From the IMG/VR virus record IMGVR_UViG_3300044845_000568, positions 1 to 38,365 of that record: a stretch of DNA of 38,365 nucleotides, one strand, 5' to 3'. Numbering within the stretch: position 1 is the first letter of the stretch; each line of letters starts with the position of its first letter. The notes under the pieces were generated by a model. It had not been told where the DNA came from, searched no databases, and was given only the letters and a program-made list of their open reading frames with translations. A program made the position numbers and the translations under genes. Positions 17,058 to 23,395 of this stretch are shown here, piece by piece. Source of the stretch: a virus.

Positions 17058-18278
17058 ATGGTAGTCCTAGGAAGAACAGAAGCTCAAATTAATGCTGCAA
17101 AAAAGGGACAAATAGCCAGGCTTGGCGGCTCTGATTTACCTAAATTAAAAAGAAAAAAGTGCAAGAAAGGGAAATCTTGCGGGGCTTCTTGTATCCCGGG
17201 TTACCATGTTTGCATGGTTGATATCCCCTGGGCTTTAAACCCCGGATTAAATAAAGCTGTTGCAGCTATTAAGAAAGTACAGGGTGTGGCCCAGGTTAAG
17301 GTCCCGGTAGCGAAGGCTCCGGCGGCCAAGACCCCGGCAGCGAAAACTCCGGCAGCGAAAACTCCGGTAGCGAAAACTCCGGTAGCAAAACCCCCCATAG
17401 TTGGAGCCCAAGAGGTAAAAACCGAAGCAAAAACCCCCATAGTTAACCTCCCCGTAAAAGCCAAAGAAGTCTACGACATAATTGATTCCCCTGGCTTCAA
17501 ACTTAGGGACGTTGATGGCAGTAAGGCAGCTAAATCCATTGATTGGAACGCCGTAGGTAACCCCAATGCAGTCCAAATGGGTGCTGGCATGTTTGGGGCG
17601 TTCTTCAAAGTTCCGAACGGTGCGTTAGGTAGGAATGTAGGTATTAAGGCTGGGGAAATAGGTCTCCATGAAGCAGAAGCCCTCAAGATTGTCGGCAAAG
17701 CAGGCATAGGGCCTAAATTTATTGCGGCCCAGCACGGGGAATTCGGGGGTGGGAGATATAGGGTGGCCACAGGCAGAATCGCGATGGGGGTAGTGCAAGG
17801 AACTCCACTTTATAAGTCGCCCGGTGTTGTCAACGGCATAACAACAAGGGACGCTTACTGGACAGCTAGGGCTAAAATTCACAGGTTGGGTGTAGCCCAT
17901 AATGATACTCACGCCGGTAATATCATGATTGACAATAAGGGTGTGGCAAGATTCGTTGACTTAGGGCTAGCCCAGGTTTCCCGTAAAGCAGCTCTTGCAG
18001 AGGCTTTAGGTGGTGCTAGTAGGACGGGGGCAGACTTTGAAGCTGAGAAACAGTTGTATTCCCGGGGAAAAGGAAAAATATTCAATTTAATTAGTTCAAA
18101 TATCAGAACAGTAGTAGAAGCCATGAAAGCTGATGGTTTGTCAGATTCTGACGTTAGAAGATTCCGAAGTACTGACATTAGACAAAAAGATGAGTATTTC
18201 AATACCAACCCATCCTGGTCAAAAATCACTGACAAGCAAGCTAAGAAGTATATAGACCTCTTATATGACGGAGTCTGA
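17058..18278 (+). CDS. Cys-tagged protein-kinase-fold protein 1, candidate effector
   Basis: A 406-residue protein. Residues 35-52 hold C-x5-C-x3-C-x6-C (CKKGKSC..SC..VC), at the same residue positions as in the metalloprotease. A Pro-Ala-Lys linker of repeated AAKTP units follows (about 82-113). The C-terminal part is a small kinase-like domain: GAGMFGAFFKV glycine loop (175-185), K197, catalytic HNDTHAGNIMID (281-292, D283 and N288), and metal-binding FVDLGLAQ (299-306, D301). All key residues are present. The H-N-D-x-H loop is closer to RIO/ABC1/aminoglycoside-type kinases than to eukaryotic Ser/Thr kinases, so the substrate is open. It ends TGATG with the next small gene. Confidence 0.75.
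   Translation: MVVLGRTEAQINAAKKGQIARLGGSDLPKLKRKKCKKGKSCGASCIPGYHVCMVDIPWALNPGLNKAVAAIKKVQGVAQVKVPVAKAPAAKTPAAKTPAAKTPVAKTPVAKPPIVGAQEVKTEAKTPIVNLPVKAKEVYDIIDSPGFKLRDVDGSKAAKSIDWNAVGNPNAVQMGAGMFGAFFKVPNGALGRNVGIKAGEIGLHEAEALKIVGKAGIGPKFIAAQHGEFGGGRYRVATGRIAMGVVQGTPLYKSPGVVNGITTRDAYWTARAKIHRLGVAHNDTHAGNIMIDNKGVARFVDLGLAQVSRKAALAEALGGASRTGADFEAEKQLYSRGKGKIFNLISSNIRTVVEAMKADGLSDSDVRRFRSTDIRQKDEYFNTNPSWSKITDKQAKKYIDLLYDGV
17304..17393 (+). repeat. Six-copy 15-bp tandem repeat (Pro-Ala-Lys linker)
   Basis: Six 15-bp units of the form CCGGYAGCGAAAACT encode Pro-Ala-Ala/Val-Lys-Thr repeats linking the Cys module to the kinase domain. Units 3, 4 and 5 are nearly identical, which suggests recent unit gain by slippage. 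Confidence 0.75.
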
Positions 18279-18457
18279 TGGCAAGCAAAATGTCTGAGTC
18301 CGATAAAAAATACCAAAAATTAATGGGGGCCTACAAAGTTGCCCGAAGAAACCCTACCGACTTGGGGAAAGCCCAAACCCTCCTAAAGGCAGCCCAAGAA
18401 TTAAAGAATTCAGGTAAAGTATCACCCGAAGTAATTGAGGGGGTGCGTTACCTTTGA
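18278..18457 (+). CDS. Small helical partner gene 2 (59 aa)
   Basis: ATG 18278 overlaps the kinase stop (TGATG). The 59-residue product begins MASKMSESDKKYQKL and is charged and helical, with VSPEVIEGV near the C-terminus. It resembles the 60-residue product that follows the Cys-tagged metalloprotease (15361-15543). Two Cys-tagged effector genes are therefore each followed by a similar small gene. A chaperone, adaptor or immunity function is an inference. Confidence 0.6.
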   Translation: MASKMSESDKKYQKLMGAYKVARRNPTDLGKAQTLLKAAQELKNSGKVSPEVIEGVRYL

Positions 18458-18476
18458 GAGTTGGTAAGTTGGCAAA

Positions 18477-18484
18477 GGGTAAAT
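18477..18484 (+). promoter_or_regulatory. GGGTAAAT element upstream of two-TM protein gene
   Basis: GGGTAAAT begins 31 nt before the ATG at 18508, in the 50-bp gap after small partner gene 2. This is the standard spacing of the motif family in this window. Confidence 0.55.
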
Positions 18485-18507
18485 CTAAGTAGATTCGCTG
18501 AAGGGCA

Positions 18508-18828
18508 ATGAAAGAATTCAACGAAAGAGCATTTTTAGTTAAAGCTTTAGTGGCTATTTTTGTAGCACAAATCGCTATGATCGGTTATGATAATGTTTCA
18601 TGTCGTAATAACCTGAGAAAATCACCAAATGACTCTTATTCAGCTTTCTGCCTAAAGATAACCGATAATTTCACCGAGACCGGGAAATCAGCAGCCAATG
18701 TCTTCTTAGCGTTGCTAGTACCCGCTGCTGCTTTGGGAATGGCTACCAAGGGAAGTTCCGGTAAATCAAACAATAAGGACAATAGTATAGATAGCAACCC
18801 AGATACAAACACCGAAGGCAAAGGGTAA
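18508..18828 (+). CDS. Two-TM membrane protein, holin-like candidate (106 aa)
   Basis: A 106-residue protein with two hydrophobic segments (about residues 9-27 and 63-82), a polar loop with two Cys between them, and a hydrophilic Ser/Asn/Asp-rich C-terminal tail. Size and topology fit a class II-type holin that would permeabilise the inner membrane at lysis, but no lysin gene is nearby to support it. It could be any small phage membrane protein. Its stop lies inside the next GGGTAAAA element. Confidence 0.45.
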   Translation: MKEFNERAFLVKALVAIFVAQIAMIGYDNVSCRNNLRKSPNDSYSAFCLKITDNFTETGKSAANVFLALLVPAAALGMATKGSSGKSNNKDNSIDSNPDTNTEGKG

Positions 18829-18831
18829 AAG
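18823..18831 (+). promoter_or_regulatory. GGGTAAAAG element at 18.8 kb
   Basis: GGGTAAAAG starts 31 nt before the ATG at 18854. It overlaps the last codons and stop of the two-TM gene (GGG-TAA). The motif is therefore kept despite coding constraint. Confidence 0.55.
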
Positions 18832-18853
18832 AAATAAGTTTCTAACTACTCTT

Positions 18854-19570
18854 ATGCCTTACGGAGAACACATGGATTTCTCCTCTGTACTCTTGCCGGG
18901 TGTCGGGGGACAGTTAAATGCCAGTAATGCCATTTCTACTGATCAGTTGATGAAAAGGAATAAAATCGGCCGTAAATGGTCCCCCACCCCGGAAGGAGGC
19001 TTGTCGATGCACAAGGAGGCTATTCTAAAGGGCAATAAGGCCATCAGAGAACGGAGGGCCAACCTAGTCAATAGGGACTATGATGGCCACGCTGACGGAG
19101 CTGATGCCATGAAGGAAATCATGGGTCGCCGCAAAGCTAGAATGGATTCTTTCAAAGAACTTAAAAGAAAAGAATATAATTTTGCAGACGATACTGAACT
19201 GATGTCAATCCCCCAACCGTTCAAAGAAGGCGGATGCAAGTCTTGCCAATCGGGTAATTGTAAATGTAGCTCATGTAACGCGAAATCAGGCAATTCAGCA
19301 AAATTCAGGGAATGGGATGCTGAGGCCAGGGAAAAACTAAAGGCAGGAAAAACAAAAGGGGAATTCGCAGGCCCCGGAAAGTCTTTCCCAATTGCCAGCC
19401 CCCAAGATGTTGCTGCTGCATGGTCATCCGTAGGTCGCACTGCAGATCCACGTAAAGTTATGGCTGCTATCATCCGCATCGCAATCAAAAACAAATGGGA
19501 ATCTGGTTTACCGGAAACTGTCAGGCAAAGGCTTGAAAATGGTGGTAGTGGTTTACCGGATGGCAATTGA
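18854..19570 (+). CDS. Phage protein with Cys cluster and DUF6582-like C-terminus (238 aa)
   Basis: The N-terminal 110 residues are charged. A compact Cys cluster CKSCQSGNCKCSSC (128-141) looks like a metal-binding or disulfide-rich knuckle. Residues about 165-230 resemble the DUF6582 domain often seen in phage structural proteins (G-K-S-F-P-I then a helix A-A-A-W-S-S-V-G-R-T and I-I-R-I-A-I-K-N-K-W). The role of that domain is not known to me. Its stop overlaps the next start (TGATG). Confidence 0.55.
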   Translation: MPYGEHMDFSSVLLPGVGGQLNASNAISTDQLMKRNKIGRKWSPTPEGGLSMHKEAILKGNKAIRERRANLVNRDYDGHADGADAMKEIMGRRKARMDSFKELKRKEYNFADDTELMSIPQPFKEGGCKSCQSGNCKCSSCNAKSGNSAKFREWDAEAREKLKAGKTKGEFAGPGKSFPIASPQDVAAAWSSVGRTADPRKVMAAIIRIAIKNKWESGLPETVRQRLENGGSGLPDGN

Positions 19571-20067
19571 TGGAATACGACTGGAACCGCCTACAAGGTC
19601 TTGGCTTTGATTTGCAGTTTGTAGAGAGGGCCCTACCCGCTAGGTATAAAAAAGGATTGACCCCCAAGGAACAAACCATCGCCAAGGAAGAAGCTAAAGA
19701 AACGATGCAAAAGGCTAAAGACCCTGGAGTATCCTCCAAAGACCTATACAAAGATTGGGAATCTGACGATAAGTTCAGAAAAAGAAACAAAAAAATCCCT
19801 GAATCCCCCGCAACTAAAGCTTTCGACGACAGATATTCTGAGGGGTCTAGCAAGGCACTAAAAGCAAAATCGGAAAAGTCAGGTATTTCTGCTAGTATTC
19901 TGGGAGAAGTATACAGTAGGGGGATCGCAGCATGGCGTTCCGGCCACCGACCCGGAGTATCCCCGCAGCAATGGGCATTAGCCAGAGTGAATTCATTTAT
20001 TACAGGAGTTGGTAAGGCTCGCCAGGCTGATAACGACCTTTGGAAAAAGCACTCTAAAACCAAATAA
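19570..20067 (+). CDS. DUF5824-like phage protein (165 aa)
   Basis: The start is taken at the ATG at 19570, which overlaps the previous stop (TGATG), rather than the upstream TTG. Residues 22-45 (LPARYKKGLTPKEQ) fit the DUF5824 motif common in large phages. The C-terminal half (SASILGEVYSRGIAAWRSG, then QQWALARVNSFITG) is another element that I know only as phage-conserved. The first 20 residues (EYDWNRLQGLGFDLQFVERA) are nearly repeated at the start of the protein at 20876. Function unknown; possibly a virion protein. Confidence 0.6.
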   Translation: MEYDWNRLQGLGFDLQFVERALPARYKKGLTPKEQTIAKEEAKETMQKAKDPGVSSKDLYKDWESDDKFRKRNKKIPESPATKAFDDRYSEGSSKALKAKSEKSGISASILGEVYSRGIAAWRSGHRPGVSPQQWALARVNSFITGVGKARQADNDLWKKHSKTK

Positions 20068-20080
20068 TTTACCAAATTCT

Positions 20081-20800
20081 ATGACCACTCTAACCAATAT
20101 CAAACAAGGAGCCCCTGCTCCGCAACCTGCTCCGCAACCTGCTCCTCAAGCCCCAGTCAATTTCACTTTTACCGGCGATTCTGTGTTGGTCCTTGGGTTT
20201 GCCCTTTGGGCCCTTGTTACTAAGGTGATTGCCCCTAGGACTATAAATAAACTGGATGTCTTTCTAAATCACATCGAGAAAGAAAAGGAAATCAACACTT
20301 GTTTGGCCCAAATTGGCATCATAACTAATGCTTCTAGGGTTATTTTGTGTTCCTTCCATAATGGACAAGTTGATTTTACGGGGTACCACCTCCAAAAAAT
20401 GTCCACCACCAATACCTACACAGCTAAAGATAGCGCTGCTATGGCATCCCCGGTAAAGGATATTCAAATAGGCAGTTTCATAAGGGAAATTGAAGCCATG
20501 CTTGAGGAAAATGATTGGTTGACTGTGAAATTTAGTGAGGAGTTGCCCCAAGCTTGTAAGGACTATCTGTCTAGGAATGGGATTGACTGTTTCTACAATA
20601 GGATGGTTAAGGTGGGTAATTTGCCAATTGGAATCTTGTCAGTTCAGTACGGTACTGAAGAAAGGAATAAATTTGACCTAACAATAAAGAGCAATAAGGA
20701 TACCTTAGAAAACCTGTACCTGGAAATTTCCGAAATCATGAGGACACGATTCATTCAGCCATCACCGCTCCGGAAATTATTTAAATGGTGGCCTCGCTAG
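20081..20800 (+). CDS. Membrane-anchored GAF-like domain protein (239 aa)
   Basis: The start is placed at ATG 20081, where the preceding stop region ends; an upstream GTG in the same frame would read through the previous gene. Residues 12-25 form a Pro-Ala-Gln repeat, 33-51 a single hydrophobic segment likely to span the membrane, and about 70-195 a GAF-like fold (A-S-R-V-I-L-C-S-F-H-N-G-Q followed by K-M-S and a C-terminal G-I-L-S-V-Q-Y strand). GAF-type domains bind small ligands. The C-terminus is basic (RKLFKWWPR). A membrane sensor or timing protein is a guess. Confidence 0.5.
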   Translation: MTTLTNIKQGAPAPQPAPQPAPQAPVNFTFTGDSVLVLGFALWALVTKVIAPRTINKLDVFLNHIEKEKEINTCLAQIGIITNASRVILCSFHNGQVDFTGYHLQKMSTTNTYTAKDSAAMASPVKDIQIGSFIREIEAMLEENDWLTVKFSEELPQACKDYLSRNGIDCFYNRMVKVGNLPIGILSVQYGTEERNKFDLTIKSNKDTLENLYLEISEIMRTRFIQPSPLRKLFKWWPR

Positions 20801-20802
20801 GT

Positions 20803-20874
20803 ATGGCGGTATTTAATTCCCAAGTATTACGACCCCATCCCCCACAGGGTAACATTAATTACTTCCTGAGATAA
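20803..20874 (+). CDS. Possible 23-residue microprotein ORF
   Basis: ATG 20803 opens a 23-codon frame whose TAA ends one base before the next ATG (20876). The frame contains the GGGTAAC promoter-like element. It could be a translated leader or chance. Confidence 0.2.
   Translation: MAVFNSQVLRPHPPQGNINYFLR
20847..20852 (+). promoter_or_regulatory. GGGTAA element at 20.8 kb
   Basis: GGGTAACATTAATT begins 29 nt before the ATG at 20876, in the 75-bp gap after the GAF-like gene. The core GGGTAA is kept; the following A-run is broken by a C. Confidence 0.45.
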
Positions 20875-20875
20875 A

Positions 20876-21292
20876 ATGACTATTTCTGAGTACGATTGGA
20901 AACGTCTCCAAGGTTTGGGCTTTGACTTGAATTTTGTGGAGAATGCTGCCAAGGGCGCTAAAGGTTCCAGGGCGACTAGATCTGGTGAAGCTTCAAGGGG
21001 TCAAAACCCCGACCTTACCTCAATGGATAAGATGGCCATTGCCCCAGGTATGAAAAAAGAACCCGCTACAAAACCATCGACTTTTATCATGGGGGAAGGG
21101 GACGCTGATTTCGAACCTAATGGCGGTATGCTAATTGCCCAGTTAAAATCAATGCAGGATAATATCGCCACTTCCTTAGGAGAGATCACCCCCAATAGTA
21201 ACTCAGACCCCTGGATTGCATCAAAAATTTCAGAAGCTTCCCACAGTTTAACAGCAATTGCAGACTATTTGAAACATGGAGAGAAAGAGTAA
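20876..21292 (+). CDS. Hypothetical protein sharing N-terminal peptide with 19570 product (138 aa)
   Basis: The N-terminal segment SEYDWKRLQGLGFDLNFVEN closely matches the N-terminus of the DUF5824-like protein, while the rest is unrelated. The middle is Ala/Gly/Lys-rich and probably flexible. The C-terminal 60 residues are helical and amphipathic (QLKSMQDNIATSLGEIT, then SHSLTAIADYLKHGEKE). The shared peptide may be a docking or capsid-targeting tag. Its stop overlaps the next start (TAATG). Confidence 0.55.
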   Translation: MTISEYDWKRLQGLGFDLNFVENAAKGAKGSRATRSGEASRGQNPDLTSMDKMAIAPGMKKEPATKPSTFIMGEGDADFEPNGGMLIAQLKSMQDNIATSLGEITPNSNSDPWIASKISEASHSLTAIADYLKHGEKE

Positions 21293-21681
21293 TGCTTTAC
21301 GGTAGTGCAAATTTCAGCGATGAAGCCCTAGAGGCATTCTATAACATGTTTGCTGAGCAGTTTGGGGAGACTTACGATAAGTCTAAAATGGCTTGTAATA
21401 AACCACGCCCTACTAAACCCGGTGATGAGAAAAGCCATGTGGTCAAATGGTGCCATGACGGTAAGGAAGAATTGAAAAAATTTGGCCAGAAGGGTGCAGA
21501 AACTGCTGGACCACCTAAAGAAGGTGAATCTGAACGCATGAGGGTGAAGCGTAAAAAGTTTAAGTCTAGGCACTCCAAGAACATCGCTAAAGGACCATCT
21601 TCATCAGCCTGGTGGTCGAATCGATTTAAATGGAATGAAGCCATGGACATTATGGCCAGAAAAAACATCGACTTCAATTAG
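21292..21681 (+). CDS. Small basic phage-conserved protein (129 aa)
   Basis: A 129-residue basic protein. It has MACNKPRPT (33-41), KSHVVKWCHDGKEE (47-60) and a C-terminal KRKKFKSRHSKNIAKG followed by SSAWWSNRFKW. I know this K-x-F-K-x-R-H plus aromatic-W pattern from small proteins of large phages, without a function. It overlaps the upstream gene by one base, and its TAG overlaps the next GGGTAAAA element. Confidence 0.6.
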   Translation: MLYGSANFSDEALEAFYNMFAEQFGETYDKSKMACNKPRPTKPGDEKSHVVKWCHDGKEELKKFGQKGAETAGPPKEGESERMRVKRKKFKSRHSKNIAKGPSSSAWWSNRFKWNEAMDIMARKNIDFN

Positions 21682-21689
21682 GGTAAAAG
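21681..21689 (+). promoter_or_regulatory. GGGTAAAAG element at 21.7 kb
   Basis: GGGTAAAAG begins exactly 30 nt before the ATG at 21711 and overlaps the preceding TAG by one base. A tiny ATG-GAC-TCT-TAA at 21698-21709 lies between it and the start. Confidence 0.55.
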
Positions 21690-21710
21690 AAAACATAATG
21701 GACTCTTAAA

Positions 21711-22145
21711 ATGAGAAAAGATAAAATCTCAAAAGAAGCATACGATAAGGCGATCCAAGCTTATTCCCATAAGCCTACAGATTATGCCAAAGGTACTGTA
21801 ATGGAGCCTACAGTAGTCCTGGGCCTTCGACCTAGTTACAGTGAGTATGGAGACCTTGGGAAAAAGCATACGGATTTAACCAGCCAAATAGAGTCCCTAA
21901 ATGAGAAAATGAAAATCTCCCGTCAGAGGGGGGCGTTTCAATCCTTGCAAGAACAAATGAAGCAAGTTAAGGAACTAGTCAAGAAGCGCGAAGACATCGA
22001 TGCCAAGATGGCTACCCTGGACCTAGCCAGAAAGAATACCGATGACCACCGAATCGCCACAGGTGAAGAATTGTCATATTCCGAAAAGATAGACACAGTA
22101 TCAAACCGAATCGCTAGACTAGAGACTTTACTAAACGGGGGCTGA
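21711..22145 (+). CDS. Coiled-coil protein upstream of kinase 2 (144 aa)
   Basis: A 144-residue protein with a short basic N-terminus and a long charged helix (about 55-110) showing heptad-like spacing (K-K-H-T-D-L-T-S-Q-I-E-S-L-N-E-K-M). It is almost certainly a coiled coil. It lies four bases before the GTG start of kinase 2, so it may be the kinase 2 counterpart of the small helical partners found with the other two Cys-tagged genes. No sequence similarity to those is visible. Confidence 0.5.
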   Translation: MRKDKISKEAYDKAIQAYSHKPTDYAKGTVMEPTVVLGLRPSYSEYGDLGKKHTDLTSQIESLNEKMKISRQRGAFQSLQEQMKQVKELVKKREDIDAKMATLDLARKNTDDHRIATGEELSYSEKIDTVSNRIARLETLLNGG

Positions 22146-22149
22146 GTCC

Positions 22150-23346
22150 GTGTTTGGTAAAGGAGATAGGTGTGATATAGGGAAATCGTGCGGTTCAACA
22201 TGTATAGCCCGACTAAAGGTTTGTAGGGTTGATTTTGGGGATAACATATCAGAATCTATTGACCGTATATCCGGGTCTATTGATGCTAGTTTCATCGATG
22301 ATGCTAAGGAAAGTTTAGAAGACTACTTGGCTAGGGTGGAACCAAACGCTAAAACAAGCACAAAATCTGTACCCAAAGTAAATCAAGAGTCAATCAAGAA
22401 GCCAGGAAAAATAATTACTGGTAACACACAATGGGCCAGAGATGATGCTTCTGATTTTGACTCTAGTTTCAAGGTAGGTAGGGTCATTAATGGCACTAAG
22501 GATCAATTTGACTGGTCCGGGTCCCTAGGTAAAGGAACCAAATTAGGGGAAGGTGGATTTGGTACTGTGCTCTTGATAAAGGGAAACCCGAGCTATGCCG
22601 TTAAACGTGGCCAAGTGAGTACAACGGAAGCGGAAATAACTCAAATCTTGGGGAAAGCCGGTTTAGGCCCCAAACTGGTGTATGGGGAAATAGCCAAAGG
22701 CAAACCAAAGGCAGAGGGTGGTGTCTATATAATAAATGGTCGTATAGTCATGGGACTGGTGCCCGGTGAGAGTTATGGTAGCTTTAGTAAGTCTTCAGAC
22801 AAAGTAGGAAAGACATCCATTGGAGATGCTTACTGGTTCTTGAGATCACAGGTCCATAGACTCGGGATAGCCCACAATGATGCCCATAGTGATAATGTAT
22901 TGATCGATAAAAATGGTAGGTCCAGGTTTGTTGATATGGGCTTATCGCAGCAAAGCGTCAAAGCAGCGTTATCTGAAGCACTGGGGGTTTTTACCAACAA
23001 GGGGTTTTTACCAAAAGGTTCGACTTTCGACCTTAGAAAAACTGATCCCTTGACCTCTGGGGACCATAGATCAAAAACAGACCCCCAAATGGGAGTACAT
23101 AAAGGGTCAATCAAGGGGGATGCTCCCCAGAATTTACTAAAAATGAGGGACAATCTACCCAGGGTTTACGATGCGCTCAGGAGTCACGGCGTCTCTGACA
23201 ACGAAATTGCCCAGATGATTGTGTCCCGGGTTGGGGAGCCCCTGAAGTCATACGAGAAAGGCCCATGGGCCAAGCTATCAAACAAGGACGCTGCCAAAGT
23301 TATCGACATTTTGTATGACGGAGTCAAAGACTATTCTAAGGATTAA
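22150..23346 (+). CDS. Cys-tagged protein-kinase-fold protein 2, candidate effector
   Basis: The 398-residue product begins at a GTG (no in-frame ATG is better placed) and opens with the Cys module C8-x5-C14-x3-C18-x6-C25, with GKSCGSTCI. A flexible linker (about 60-95) is followed by a kinase-like domain: LGEGGFGTV glycine loop (132-140), K152, HNDAHSDNVLID (242-253; D244, N249) and VDMGLSQ (261-267; D262). The end (KVIDILYDGV) matches kinase 1 (KYIDLLYDGV), showing common origin. It lacks the AAKTP repeat linker and has an insert after the D262 region. All key catalytic residues appear intact. Confidence 0.75.
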   Translation: MFGKGDRCDIGKSCGSTCIARLKVCRVDFGDNISESIDRISGSIDASFIDDAKESLEDYLARVEPNAKTSTKSVPKVNQESIKKPGKIITGNTQWARDDASDFDSSFKVGRVINGTKDQFDWSGSLGKGTKLGEGGFGTVLLIKGNPSYAVKRGQVSTTEAEITQILGKAGLGPKLVYGEIAKGKPKAEGGVYIINGRIVMGLVPGESYGSFSKSSDKVGKTSIGDAYWFLRSQVHRLGIAHNDAHSDNVLIDKNGRSRFVDMGLSQQSVKAALSEALGVFTNKGFLPKGSTFDLRKTDPLTSGDHRSKTDPQMGVHKGSIKGDAPQNLLKMRDNLPRVYDALRSHGVSDNEIAQMIVSRVGEPLKSYEKGPWAKLSNKDAAKVIDILYDGVKDYSKD

Positions 23347-23347
23347 A

Positions 23348-23353
23348 GGGTAA
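23348..23353 (+). promoter_or_regulatory. GGGTAA element before giant fibre gene 1
   Basis: GGGTAAGAATAGG begins 48 nt before the ATG at 23396. The extra distance is occupied by a hairpin, so the motif-to-gene spacing is longer than usual. Confidence 0.45.
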
Positions 23354-23359
23354 GAATAG

Positions 23360-23375
23360 GGGCGCCTTTGCGCTC
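23360..23375 (+). other. Hairpin in leader of fibre gene 1
   Basis: GGGCGC-CTTT-GCGCTC forms a 6-bp stem (one G-T pair) with a CTTT loop between the promoter-like element and the ATG. No T-run follows, so termination is unlikely. An mRNA-stabilising or translational role is possible. Confidence 0.4.
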
Positions 23376-23395
23376 AAATAGAAAGCTCTTTAGCA

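Noticed and set aside
17201-17576. Gly/Tyr/Phe-rich minus-strand frames opposite kinase 1
   Set aside because: Their composition is the reverse complement of the Pro-Ala-Lys repeat; not a gene.
20009-20080. Longer 263-aa form of the GAF-like protein
   Set aside because: The GTG start and first 24 codons overlap the end of the preceding gene; ATG 20081 is well placed.
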